From positions 1,875,396 to 1,939,395 of the forward strand of contig NZ_LN609302.1 in the NCBI RefSeq assembly GCF_001499675.1: a stretch of DNA of 64,000 bases, read 5' to 3'. The position numbers were made by a program, and so were the translations under genes. The notes under the pieces were generated by a model, which was given only the letters and a program-made list of their open reading frames with translations, did not search any database and had not been told where the DNA came from. This stretch comes from Acetobacter ghanensis (GTDB lineage Bacteria > Pseudomonadota > Alphaproteobacteria > Acetobacterales > Acetobacteraceae). Numbering within the stretch: the first letter of the stretch is position 1; the number at the start of each line of letters is the position of its first letter. Below are positions 27,867 to 36,760 of the stretch, in pieces.

Positions 27867-28359
27867 GATCCTCGACCGGCGTCGGGTTTTTGAAAAGCGT
27901 ATCAAGCACACCATTCACAAGACGCGGCTCATCCCCAAAGAAGAAACCGTGCGCCACATCCATATATTCATTGATCAGCACAGCCGCTGGAACTTCCGCA
28001 TGACGGAATTCGGCTATAGCTGCCAGAAAGAGTGCACGCAAAACCGGGTCCAACCGCTCAATCGGCCATGTGGAAGGCAGGGTGCTGACAATATCCTGCT
28101 CAATGGCAGTCCGGTTGGACACCGCACCTTTGACAATAGAGGTAAACAGCCCCACATCCGCCTCGGGAACCCGGCCATCCTCGTAGGATTCACCGCTCAG
28201 GGTTGTTCCAAAACGATGCACCAGAAACTGCTCGATGACGGAATCCGGACGGTCACCATTCTGTTCAATCTGAAATAGCGCCTGCACGGCGGCAACACGC
28301 GCTGCTGTGCGTGGGCGCTGCGCGGCTTTCAGCTTGGGTTGGTCCTGTAATCCTGTCAT
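27832..28359 (-). CDS. nusB: Transcription antitermination factor NusB
   Basis: 175 residues from the ATG at 28359, which has AGGAG 7 bases upstream; a GTG at 28377 would add six residues. NusB binds boxA RNA with NusE and helps antitermination of rRNA operons. Family features are RTAARVAAVQALFQIEQNG at the N-terminus, LRALFLAAIAEFRHAEVPAA and VLINEYMDVAHGFFFGDEPR, and the ending LVNGVLDTL. Gene order nrdR-nusB-thiL is common in proteobacteria. Its 3' end overlaps thiL by 35 bases. Confidence 0.95.
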   Translation of the reverse strand: MTGLQDQPKLKAAQRPRTAARVAAVQALFQIEQNGDRPDSVIEQFLVHRFGTTLSGESYEDGRVPEADVGLFTSIVKGAVSNRTAIEQDIVSTLPSTWPIERLDPVLRALFLAAIAEFRHAEVPAAVLINEYMDVAHGFFFGDEPRLVNGVLDTLFKNPTPVEDHDSTTASPTEN

Positions 28360-28421
28360 CCGTCTCTCCTGCTCCACGCTAATGCGGAGCCGCGTTTTGT
28401 GGCGTTTTTACACATAAAGGT

Positions 28422-28898
28422 CTAGTCTTTTTGTTCGTCCGGCTTGGTTTTGCTTTCCATCAGGGTCAGGATTTCAGAAAAATCCCGCGCTTCCGTGAAG
28501 TCACGGTACACGCTGGCAAAACGGACGTAGCCCACGCCATCCACTTCCTTCAGCGCATCCATTGCTAACTCCCCAATCCGGGAGGAAGCGACCTCCGTAT
28601 CCCCAGAAGCCTCAAGCTGACGCACGACACCGGTTACGATCTGCTCCATCTGCTCATCCGACACGGGGCGTTTGCGTAGTGCGATACGAATGGAACGGGA
28701 AATTTTGTCCCGGTCGAACGGCGCGCGCCGCCCATCCTGCTTAACAACCACCAGTTCGCGTAGTTGCACGCGCTCCACAGTGGTAAAGCGCTGCCCGCAA
28801 GACAGGCACGCCCTACGCCGCCGGATGGCCGACCCTTCCTCATTAGGTCGACTATCCTTGACCTGACTATCCGGGTTCCCGCAAAAAGGGCAACGCAT
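28422..28898 (-). CDS. nrdR: Transcriptional repressor NrdR
   Basis: 158 residues from the ATG at 28898, giving the canonical N-terminus [18 protein letters not shown]; the frame is open further upstream but this start is diagnostic. The zinc ribbon is CPFC and CLSC, followed by an ATP-cone domain ([20 protein letters not shown]). NrdR represses ribonucleotide reductase genes in response to nucleotide levels. It lies 62 bases before nusB on the same strand and probably shares its operon. Confidence 0.97.
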   Translation of the reverse strand: MRCPFCGNPDSQVKDSRPNEEGSAIRRRRACLSCGQRFTTVERVQLRELVVVKQDGRRAPFDRDKISRSIRIALRKRPVSDEQMEQIVTGVVRQLEASGDTEVASSRIGELAMDALKEVDGVGYVRFASVYRDFTEARDFSEILTLMESKTKPDEQKD

Positions 28899-29030
28899 GA
28901 TGGTACAACCTTCCCTCAGGCGCGTTTCCGACGGCGTTGTGCTGTTCAAAGAACGCTAGGTAACAATCAGATATTTCTTTTAACCGGGTTCGTCCATACT
29001 GCATCATGCCCAAAGGCCTACGGAGTAACC

Positions 29031-29516
29031 ATGAAAACCTGCTACCAAGCCATGCTGGCCAGTATGGTCATGATCAGCCTGACTGCCGCACCCCACGCAC
29101 ATGCCGCGGACCAGCAGCCCATTCCCGGTCAGGCCGATGCCCAGAAAGATATCGCCATTTCCGATATCTCCCTTCACCTCCCTGCCAAGGCGGGAGCAGA
29201 ACAGCCAGAACTTTATTTTACATTGACCAATAACGGCCATACAACCCACCTCCTGACGGGGGTTGTCTCATCCGCCTGCGGCAGACTGATTGGTTACCAT
29301 ACTGATCAGGAGAACACCCCTGGCACACGACACCTTTTCCAGCATATGGCTCTGCCAGAAACCACAACTTTGGTGTTTGCCAGCGCTGGGTACCATATGC
29401 TGTGCGTGGCCCCTGTTGCGCAGGCCATGACCCAACCCAACGTGCAGGTTACATTCCAGTTTCTGGGTGGGTCCAGCAAAACTGTTTCTGCCCCAGTAAC
29501 ATCCGCCCCCCAATAA
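29031..29516 (+). CDS. Exported PCu(A)C-like copper chaperone domain protein
   Basis: 161 residues from the ATG at 29031, preceded by CGGAG. A signal peptide runs to about residue 25 (TAAPHAHA). The mature part resembles the PCu(A)C periplasmic copper chaperone fold: LYFTLTNNGHTTHLLTGVVS, then HMALPETTTLVFASAGYHML, where His and Met residues match the expected metal-binding H/M positions. Such proteins deliver Cu(I) to cytochrome oxidase. Unlike most family members it lacks a neighbouring SCO gene. The C-terminus is Ser/Val/Ala-rich. Function is inferred from the fold pattern. Confidence 0.68.
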   Translation: MKTCYQAMLASMVMISLTAAPHAHAADQQPIPGQADAQKDIAISDISLHLPAKAGAEQPELYFTLTNNGHTTHLLTGVVSSACGRLIGYHTDQENTPGTRHLFQHMALPETTTLVFASAGYHMLCVAPVAQAMTQPNVQVTFQFLGGSSKTVSAPVTSAPQ

Positions 29517-29522
29517 CGGAAG

Positions 29523-29565
29523 CGCGTCAAAAGAACCAGAGAGACCCCCGGTTTCTTTTGACGCG
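29523..29565. terminator. Inverted repeat between convergent genes, probable terminator
   Basis: CGCGTCAAAAGAA-CC pairs with GG-TTTCTTTTGACGCG around a short loop, with one bulged base. It lies 6 bases after one stop and 7 bases before the glpK stop on the other strand. The T run is within the stem rather than after it, so termination strength is uncertain. Confidence 0.55.
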
Positions 29566-29572
29566 GCAGCTT

Positions 29573-31072
29573 TTAGCCCCCTGTATACGTGCTGAGAGTC
29601 CGCTTAACAGCCTGATGCCAACCCGCAATCATGGTGCGCCGCTGTGTGCTGTCCATTTTGGGTTCAAACAAAGAGCCGCGCGCCCATTCTGCCGCCACGG
29701 TTGTTTCGTTCTCCCACACACCGGTTGCAATGCCAGCAAGGAACCCGGCACCCAGAGCCGTTGTTTCCACGTTGCGAGGCCGTTCGACCTTGGCCTGCAA
29801 CATGTCGGCGAGGAACTGGCAATACCAGTCATTGGCCGACATGCCTCCATCCACACGGATGCTCTCGGTCGTGCCACCACCGTCCTGCACCATGGCGCTC
29901 ACCAGATCCAGCGTCTGATAGGCCACGGATTCAAGTGCGGCACGGGCGATATGAGCCGCTGTTGCATCTAGTGTCAGGCCACAGATCAAACCGCGCGCAT
30001 CCGGGTCCCAATGCGGTGCGCCAAGGCCGACAAACCCCGGCACCATATAGACACCGTGGCTATGGGGCACGCGGGTCGCCATGTCATCCGTCTGGGAGGC
30101 ATGGGTAATCAGGTGCAGGCCGTCACGCAGCCATTTAATAGCGGCACCTGCCACAAAAATAGACCCTTCGAGCGCATAGGTCGGCTTACCATTCAGGCGG
30201 TAGGCAACGGTGGTCAACATGCGATTACGGGATTCCACGGGTTTATCGCCAGTGTTCAGCAGCAAAAAGCAGCCCGTGCCGTATGTAGCCTTAGCCATAC
30301 CGGGAGAAAAACAGGCCTGCCCCACCACAGCAGCCTGCTGATCGCCCGCAATGCCTGCAATCGGAATAGGCCGCCCAAACAGAGCTGGGTCTGTCTCGCC
30401 ATACAGAGCGCTGCTATCCCGAACTTCGGGCAGAAGTGCCGCAGGAACACGGAACAGGGCCAGCAGGTCCTGATCCCACTGTTGGCGATGAATATCAAAC
30501 AGCATGGTGCGTGAGGCATTGGTGGCATCGGTTGCATGAACCTTGCCCCCTGTCAGACGCCACAGAAGAAACGAATCAATGGTCCCGAAGGCCAGTTCGC
30601 CTTTTTCGGCACGGGCACGGGCGCCTTCCACATTGTCCAGAAGCCACGCCAGCTTTGTAGCAGAAAAATAAGGGTCCAGCAGCAGCCCCGTGCGCGCACG
30701 CACCAAAGCTTCCGCCCCCTCATCCCGCAGTTGCTGGCACACACTGGCCGTCCGGCGGTCCTGCCAGACAATAGCCCGATGAATAGGCTTGCCGGTGCTA
30801 CGCTCCCACACAACTATGGTCTCGCGCTGGTTGGTAATCCCAATCCCTGCAACGCGGTCCTTGGCACCACTCTGCTCCAGCGCTGCCTTGGCTGTGTTCA
30901 GCACATCATTCCAGATATCTTCCGGGCAATGTTCCACCCATCCGGCATTGGGATAATGCTGAGGGAACTCCTGCCGCGCCGCAGCCAGTTCGTTGGCGTC
31001 CCGGTCAAAAACAATGCTGCGGGTTGAGGTTGTTCCCTGATCAATCGCCAGAACACAATCTTTTTTGGTCAT
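29573..31072 (-). CDS. glpK: Glycerol kinase
   Basis: 499 residues from the ATG at 31072, exactly the family length; the longer open frame upstream lies inside glpF. It phosphorylates glycerol to glycerol-3-phosphate with ATP. Key FGGY-kinase motifs are [33 protein letters not shown], the substrate region [30 protein letters not shown] and [20 protein letters not shown]. An AAGGGA ribosome binding site precedes the start. It is the last gene of the glp operon, 26 bases after glpF. Confidence 0.97.
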   Translation of the reverse strand: MTKKDCVLAIDQGTTSTRSIVFDRDANELAAARQEFPQHYPNAGWVEHCPEDIWNDVLNTAKAALEQSGAKDRVAGIGITNQRETIVVWERSTGKPIHRAIVWQDRRTASVCQQLRDEGAEALVRARTGLLLDPYFSATKLAWLLDNVEGARARAEKGELAFGTIDSFLLWRLTGGKVHATDATNASRTMLFDIHRQQWDQDLLALFRVPAALLPEVRDSSALYGETDPALFGRPIPIAGIAGDQQAAVVGQACFSPGMAKATYGTGCFLLLNTGDKPVESRNRMLTTVAYRLNGKPTYALEGSIFVAGAAIKWLRDGLHLITHASQTDDMATRVPHSHGVYMVPGFVGLGAPHWDPDARGLICGLTLDATAAHIARAALESVAYQTLDLVSAMVQDGGGTTESIRVDGGMSANDWYCQFLADMLQAKVERPRNVETTALGAGFLAGIATGVWENETTVAAEWARGSLFEPKMDSTQRRTMIAGWHQAVKRTLSTYTGG

Positions 31073-31098
31073 GTGGGAGTCCCTTCTATTCTGAGCAG

Positions 31099-31917
31099 TC
31101 AGTCTGCCGCAGGAGTGGATTGACGGCCCAGAGCGGGCATGAACGGACGCAGCAGCGTCTGATAAATTGTGGCACCAATTACCCCACCTGCCAGCGGACC
31201 GACAACAGGCACCCACCAATAATTCTGAGGAGAAGGAAGAGCTGCCTGCCCCCACCCTGCAACATAGCAGAACAGGCGCGGTCCAAAATCACGCGCGGGG
31301 TTAATGGCCCACCCTTCCAGATAGCCCGAAGATGCGCCAATAATGGCAACAAGCAGCCCAATAATCAGCGCACCGGAATTTGCTTGCGGTGCTGCCGTAT
31401 TGTACTGGCAGGTCACCGCAAAAATACCGAGGACCAGAAAAGCTGTCAGGATTGTTTCATTCAGCAGCGCATGCAGGGGCGTTACAAACTCACCCGGATG
31501 GGTGAAGAACACACCCGCGGCGGCACCATCATGCACAAAATCCAGATGATGAGCCTGCGCATAATGGGCGATAACCGAACCATACAGGGCATAAACCAGA
31601 CAAGCCCCCAAAAAGCCGCCACAAACCTGCGCCCCCCAGTAAGGCAACACCTTGCGCCATGAAAAACCGCGATAACATGCTAATGCCAACGTAACTGCCG
31701 GATTGGCATGTGTGCCTGAAACAGCCCCGGTCACATAAATGGCCAGCGTAACGCCCAGTCCCCACGTAATAGCCACCCCCCAGTACGACAACTGGTAGGG
31801 GCTGGGGTCATACAGGGTGTACATGGCTGCCACTGAATCACCCACCAGAATGATAATCAGAACAGCCAGACACTCTGCTATTAACTCGCCCCACAGTGGG
31901 TTCTTAACCTTATCCAT
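31099..31917 (-). CDS. glpF: Glycerol uptake facilitator (aquaglyceroporin)
   Basis: 272 residues with six hydrophobic segments. The two half-helix NPA motifs are seen as [13 protein letters not shown] and [14 protein letters not shown]; the Asp after the second NPA motif is typical of glycerol-conducting channels as opposed to water-only aquaporins. It lets glycerol cross the inner membrane by facilitated diffusion, where GlpK traps it. AGAGGA lies upstream of the ATG. It sits between glpD and glpK in the operon. Confidence 0.96.
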   Translation of the reverse strand: MDKVKNPLWGELIAECLAVLIIILVGDSVAAMYTLYDPSPYQLSYWGVAITWGLGVTLAIYVTGAVSGTHANPAVTLALACYRGFSWRKVLPYWGAQVCGGFLGACLVYALYGSVIAHYAQAHHLDFVHDGAAAGVFFTHPGEFVTPLHALLNETILTAFLVLGIFAVTCQYNTAAPQANSGALIIGLLVAIIGASSGYLEGWAINPARDFGPRLFCYVAGWGQAALPSPQNYWWVPVVGPLAGGVIGATIYQTLLRPFMPALGRQSTPAAD

Positions 31918-31967
31918 ATCATCTTTCCTCTTTTTATTTTTTTGTTCGGAAAGCGGTATTTTACAGA

Positions 31968-33484
31968 TCAGACAGCTTTCTTCTGGATATAACTTTCAAC
32001 GCGGCCCTTGTCCGCATCATTCAGATGCAGCCCAAGCTTGCTACGCCGCCAGAGCACATCTTCCGCCGTACGTGCCCACTCCCGGTCCATCAGATAATCT
32101 ACTTCACGGACGGTCAGATCTCCGCCCAGCAGTTCTCCCATATCCTCCATGGCACTGGCTTCGCCAATGATTTCGTAAGTCCGGCTGCCATAATTGCGCA
32201 TCAGGCGCCATGCCAGCCCAGCGGGCAACCAAGGCGCAACGCGGCGCAGGCGGGCAAGAGCACCGTCAAAGCCACCTTCCCCAATATCGCCACCGGGCAG
32301 AACCTCCGTGGCCGTCCAGCTCTGGCCACCCACCGCAGGCAATACCGGCGCCAGTTTTTCCAGCGCATGTTCCGCCAGCTTGCGGTAGGTCGTAATTTTA
32401 CCACCAAAAATGGACAGCAGCGGCGCACCATCCTGCGTATCCAGATCCAGCACATAGTCCCGCGTGACGGCGGACGCATTGGCCGATGCATCGTCATACA
32501 ACGGACGCAACCCGGCGTAGCTCCATACCACGTCGCTTTCCTTCACCTGAACGTTCAGGTAGCGATTGACGCTTTCACACAGGTAAGTGATCTCGTCGTC
32601 AGCAATACCAACCTTGCCCGGCTCTTCTTTCCACGGGATATCCGTGGTGCCGATCAGGGTGAACTTCTGCTCATACGGAATGGCAAAAACAATCCGTTTA
32701 TCAGGGTTCTGGAAGATGTACGCCTGCGGGCCTTCATACACCCGCGGCACAACAATATGGCTGCCTTTGACCAGACGCACCGACTTGGAATTGGGGATTT
32801 TAAGCGTATCAGCCAGCAAGCGCGCCACCCACGGTCCTGCGGCATTGACCATAGCCTTGGCCCGCACCGTTTCAGTCGCGCCGGTAGTCCGATTTTCCAG
32901 AGTAGCTTCCCAAAGCCCGTTCACACGCTTTGCCGCGATCAGACGTGTATGAACACGCACATCCGCACCACGTTCGGCTGCGTCCATGGCGTTCAGCACA
33001 ACAAGGCGGCTGTCCTGCACCCAGCCATCGGAATAAATGAAGCCTTTGGTGTATTCTGGCTTAAGGGCACGCCCTGATGAGTGCTTACGAAAATCCACAC
33101 CAATGGATTTAGGCAGCGTCATGTTCGATGCCAGATGGTCGTAAAGGAACAACCCGGCCTTAAGCATCCATGCCGGGCGCACCAGCTTGGAGTGTGGCAG
33201 CACAAAACGCAGAGGCCACATGATGTGGGGCGCCATGGTCAACAGCCGCTCACGCTCCATCAGAGCTTCACGCACCAGACGGAACTCATAATATTCCAGA
33301 TAACGCAGACCGCCATGAATCAGCTTTGTGCTGGAGGACGACGTATAGCTTGCCAGATCATCCTGCTCCACCAGCAGAACTGAGGCGCCGCGGCCACTGG
33401 CATCACGCGCAATGCCGGTGCCATTAACGCCCCCCCTACAATAAGAAGGTCATGAATACGCTCGGATGTTGCTGGTGCTGACAT
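31968..33484 (-). pseudogene. glpD: Aerobic glycerol-3-phosphate dehydrogenase, frameshifted at a G7 tract
   Basis: The N-terminal frame (ATG 33484, or 33502 for six extra residues) gives MSAPATSERIHDLLIVGG and then loses frame in a G7 tract (C run 33430-33436). With eight Gs the FAD-binding motif continues as GGGVNGTGIARDASGRGASV and joins the long frame that starts LLVEQDDLASYTSSSSTKLI. The whole would be about 505 residues, the normal GlpD length, with FAD-dependent oxidation of glycerol-3-phosphate to dihydroxyacetone phosphate at the inner membrane. As written, the FAD site is destroyed and glycerol use by this route would fail. Slippage or base-calling error are the main explanations. 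Confidence 0.9.
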
Positions 33485-33527
33485 GGTTTTTATCGGTTCC
33501 ATCTATACGAAGGCTACGCCCATTTTA

Positions 33528-33539
33528 TTCGAATTCGAA
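33528..33539. promoter_or_regulatory. Putative GlpR operator upstream of glpD
   Basis: TTCGAATTCGAA is a perfect 12-bp palindrome that fits the TTCG-N4-CGAA core known for GlpR operators. It lies about 45 bases before the glpD start and downstream of glpR itself. A second, weaker copy (TTCTTTTACGAA, 33601-33612) lies just after the glpR stop. Together they suggest cooperative repression of glpDFK. Confidence 0.7.
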
Positions 33540-33617
33540 AACGGAACGCAAGAACTATGCTGAACGTCCCCCATATGAGAGATTTTTTGGACAGATTTCT
33601 TTCTTTTACGAAAAAGC

Positions 33618-34388
33618 CTAACTGCTGGTGACATGAAGTTGCACGCCGTGTTCACGCAGAATATTCCGAATACCCGGCGGAGGCATCTGGTCCGTAAAAA
33701 ACGCATTAACCTGCGAAATATGGCCAACCCGTGCCATGGGTCTGCGTAAGAATTTGGTGTGGTCCGCCAGCAGGAAGACCGTTCTGGCGTTACGCATAAT
33801 AGCCTGCGCCGCGTTAATCTCATCCGCGTCAAAGTCCAGCAGCGTGCCATCCGCATCTATGCCGGAAATTCCGATAACGCCAAAATCGGCCCGATACTGT
33901 TCAATCATAGCTGCGGCGGCTGGACCAACAATTCCCCCGTCACGCAAGCGCACGCTTCCGCCCGTAATGATGAGACTGCATTCCGGTGCTGGAGCCAGCA
34001 GAGTTGCGACGTGAATATTGTTCGTAATCACCCGTAAGGTTCGGTGTGTGCGCAAGGACCGGGCAAAAGCTTCGGTTGTGGTGCCTATGTTAACAAACAG
34101 GGATGCGCCATCTGGGATGGCCTTTGCCGCCTCCCGCCCTATGGCTTCCTTTGCATGTAAATTGAGGATCTGACGGTCTGAATAGGCAATGTTTTCAGCG
34201 GGGGAGAGGGTACTCGCGCCTCCGTGGTGGCGCGCAAGCAGCCCCTGCCCCGCCATAATATTGACGTCCCGCCGAACAGTCTGGACGGTTACGCCCAGTT
34301 CTCTGGCCAGCTCCTCGCTGGCGACATACCCTTGTTGGTTAACCAACCGAAGAATATGCCTGCGTCGTTTTTCCAGAGCATTACTCAT
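33618..34388 (-). CDS. glpR: Glycerol-3-phosphate regulon repressor (DeoR family)
   Basis: 256 residues. The N-terminal DeoR helix-turn-helix is HILRLVNQQGYVASEELARE followed by LGVTVQTVRRDVNIMAGQGL, and the sugar-phosphate sensor domain has FVNIGTTTEAFARSL and IITGGSVRLRDGGIVGP, plus DFDADEINAAQAIMRNA. DeoR-type GlpR proteins release DNA on binding glycerol-3-phosphate. The gene precedes glpD by 133 bases that hold the operator-like palindrome. Its start overlaps the recQ stop by 4 bases (ATGA). Confidence 0.93.
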   Translation of the reverse strand: MSNALEKRRRHILRLVNQQGYVASEELARELGVTVQTVRRDVNIMAGQGLLARHHGGASTLSPAENIAYSDRQILNLHAKEAIGREAAKAIPDGASLFVNIGTTTEAFARSLRTHRTLRVITNNIHVATLLAPAPECSLIITGGSVRLRDGGIVGPAAAAMIEQYRADFGVIGISGIDADGTLLDFDADEINAAQAIMRNARTVFLLADHTKFLRRPMARVGHISQVNAFFTDQMPPPGIRNILREHGVQLHVTSS

Positions 34389-36292
34389 GTGGCTTCGGCT
34401 TCAATAACGGCCAGTACGGCCTCTCCATACCGCTCCAGTTTGGACCGCCCAACCCCTTTGATGTCTCCCAAAGTATCCAGATCATCCGGTTTTTCGAGTG
34501 CAATATCCTTCAGAACCGAATCATGGAAAATCACATAAGGCGGTATTTCCTGCTCTTTTGCTTCCTCCCGCCGCCATTTGCGCAAAGCTTCAAACAGCGG
34601 CACCCGGTCTTCTGGCAGATCAAGCGCAACAGACTGCCGCTCGCCCCGTGTGGACCCTATATTGCCGCCATTCTCTACCACCGGATCAGCCCGCAAAGGC
34701 ACAGTCTGCTCACCCCGCAGAATGGGGCGTGCAATATCTGGGTTCAGCCGCAGCCCACCATATTGACCTTCTATGCGCAATGCACCGCGCGCGATAAGCT
34801 GGCGCACCACACCGCGCCAGAACTGCTCGCTCCTGTCCTGCCCAATTCCCCAGACCGAAAGCTGATCGTGCCCATTGCGGCTTACGCCATCCGTCCTTTT
34901 GGCACGCAAAACGGCAATGACATGCAAAGCACCAAAACTCTCCCCCGTACGATATACGGCCGACAGGAGTTTGCGGGCGGCCTCCGTGCCATCAAACGTC
35001 AGCACCGGGTGGCGGCAATTATCGCAATGCCCACAGGGCTGGTCCAGTTCTTCTCCAAAACAATGGAGCAGGGCCTGCGTGCGGCAACCCGTTGTTTCCG
35101 TAAACGCAATCATCGCCTCCAGGCGGTTGCGCATGATGCGTTTTTCGTGGTCTGGAGCCGAGGATTGGTCCAGCCAGTAACGCGCTCGCGCTATATCTTC
35201 CCCGCCATAGAGCAGCACCGTGTCGGACGGCAGACCATCACGCCCGGCTCGACCAATTTGCTGGTAATAAGCCTCGGGTGATGATGGCATATCCAGATGC
35301 ACAACAGCCCGCACATCTGGCCGGTCTATACCCATGCCAAAGGCAACCGTGGCCACAATAACCAGCGGCTCCCCTGAACGGAAACGAAGCAAAGCGGCAC
35401 GCTTTTCAACAGGAGACAACCCGGCATGATACGCCAAGGCGGACCATCCCCGCTCTCTAAGCGAGGCCGCGATCCGCTCCGTTCTGGCTCGGCTACCGCA
35501 ATACACGATTGCCGCATCCTCACGGTACCGCTCCAACGCAGCCAGCAACTGCTTCAATTCCGACCCTTTGGGCTGGACGGCAATATTCAGATTGGGCCGA
35601 TGAAAGCTAGAAACCAGAACATGCGCGTGAGGCATATCCAGCGCAGTCAGAATATCATCACGCGTACGCTCATCCGCCGTGGCGGTCAGCGCTAGACGCG
35701 GCACATTGGGAAAGTGCCGCGGAAGAGCCGTCAGTGCACGGTATTCTGGCCGGAATTCATGCCCCCAAGCAGAAATGCAATGCGCTTCGTCAATGGCAAT
35801 AATAGATAGGGGGATACGTGTTAGCCGATCCAGCGTCCCGGAAGATAAAAGCCGCTCGGGCGAAATGTACAGCAAATCCACGCGACCATTTGCCAGATCG
35901 GACCTGATCTGCGCTGATTCGTTTTCATCCAGTTCGGAATGTAGGGCTGCGGCATTGACCCCAAGTTGCCGAAGCCCCGCCACCTGATCGTCCATTAAGG
36001 CAATAAGGGGCGAAATTACCAACCCCATACCGGGGCGGCATAAGGCAGGGATCTGGTAGCAGACACTTTTGCCCCCGCCCGTAGGCATAAGGACTAGAGC
36101 GTCCTGCCCCTGCATGGCGCAGTCAACCGCCTGCGCCTGAAGGCTTCTAAACCCCGGAAACCCGAAAACAGCCTGCAAAACCTCCTGCACCGACCGGTTG
36201 CAGAACCGATCCCGCGGCGGACCTCCCTCCGTATAAGCCGCAGGCGGTTCATACGGAGGAATTTCAGCGAATGCAGGCTCTCTTTCGTCCAT
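34385..36292 (-). CDS. recQ: ATP-dependent DNA helicase RecQ
   Basis: 635 residues. It unwinds DNA 3' to 5' in recombination and repair. Helicase motifs in order: LMPTGGGKSVCYQIPAL (Walker A), IDEAHCISAWGHEFRPEY (DEAH box), LTATAD, IVYCGSRARTERIA, VATVAFGMGIDRPDVR and YYQQIGRAGRDGLPSD. The RecQ C-terminal zinc cysteines are in LHCFG and PCGHCDNCRHP, and an HRDC domain ends the protein (LGDIKGVGRSKLERYGEAVL). A 5-base gap to the lipoprotein gene upstream and a 4-base overlap with glpR downstream suggest co-transcription, an unusual partnership. Confidence 0.96.
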   Translation of the reverse strand: MDEREPAFAEIPPYEPPAAYTEGGPPRDRFCNRSVQEVLQAVFGFPGFRSLQAQAVDCAMQGQDALVLMPTGGGKSVCYQIPALCRPGMGLVISPLIALMDDQVAGLRQLGVNAAALHSELDENESAQIRSDLANGRVDLLYISPERLLSSGTLDRLTRIPLSIIAIDEAHCISAWGHEFRPEYRALTALPRHFPNVPRLALTATADERTRDDILTALDMPHAHVLVSSFHRPNLNIAVQPKGSELKQLLAALERYREDAAIVYCGSRARTERIAASLRERGWSALAYHAGLSPVEKRAALLRFRSGEPLVIVATVAFGMGIDRPDVRAVVHLDMPSSPEAYYQQIGRAGRDGLPSDTVLLYGGEDIARARYWLDQSSAPDHEKRIMRNRLEAMIAFTETTGCRTQALLHCFGEELDQPCGHCDNCRHPVLTFDGTEAARKLLSAVYRTGESFGALHVIAVLRAKRTDGVSRNGHDQLSVWGIGQDRSEQFWRGVVRQLIARGALRIEGQYGGLRLNPDIARPILRGEQTVPLRADPVVENGGNIGSTRGERQSVALDLPEDRVPLFEALRKWRREEAKEQEIPPYVIFHDSVLKDIALEKPDDLDTLGDIKGVGRSKLERYGEAVLAVIEAEAT

Positions 36293-36297
36293 GGCGA

Positions 36298-36675
36298 TCA
36301 GGGGCTTGTCAGTTCGATCTCTACACGACGGGCCCCGACAACCATGCCTTCCATGTTGGAAGGAGCACGGGGTGTTTGCACAATGCGGTTACTCGGAACG
36401 CCATCTTCCTGCAACTTGGCGGTAACGGCTTTGGCACGCTGAATGGCGACCCACGCATCGGCAGAAAGGTCTTTGCCAGCCCCTGCATAACCTTCAACCC
36501 GCACCACGCGGGAAGGATGCTTGTCCGCTTCCTGCGCAACCTGCGCGACTACGTCCTGCCCGGCCTGATCAAGTTCAGCCGACTGATTTGAAAAGAAGAC
36601 AATATATTTACGAGGAGCTTGCGTTGCACAGGCGGCCAGAAGACTCAGGCAGGCAACAGAAAAAAGGCGGCGCAT
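36298..36675 (-). CDS. Small OmpA-like lipoprotein
   Basis: 125 residues from the ATG at 36675 (AGGA 9-10 bases upstream; another ATG at 36684). The signal peptide ends in a lipobox LLAAC, with Cys at about residue 16, so the protein is lipid-anchored. The mature part resembles a compact OmpA-like peptidoglycan-binding domain: YIVFFSNQSAELDQAG, VVRVEGYAGAGKD, and ending GARRVEIEL. It probably ties the outer membrane to the wall. The recQ gene starts 5 bases after its stop. Confidence 0.8.
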   Translation of the reverse strand: MRRLFSVACLSLLAACATQAPRKYIVFFSNQSAELDQAGQDVVAQVAQEADKHPSRVVRVEGYAGAGKDLSADAWVAIQRAKAVTAKLQEDGVPSNRIVQTPRAPSNMEGMVVGARRVEIELTSP

Positions 36676-36760
36676 AATGATCATTCCTGAATTACCAAAA
36701 CAATACCACCTTATCTGGTGCCCCGCCCACGTGTTGGCGTCAACCGCGTTTGCAGCAGCC

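Noticed and set aside
32025-33077. Plus-strand open frame of 350 codons opposite glpD
   Set aside because: Shadow frame; glpD on the minus strand has conserved family sequence throughout.
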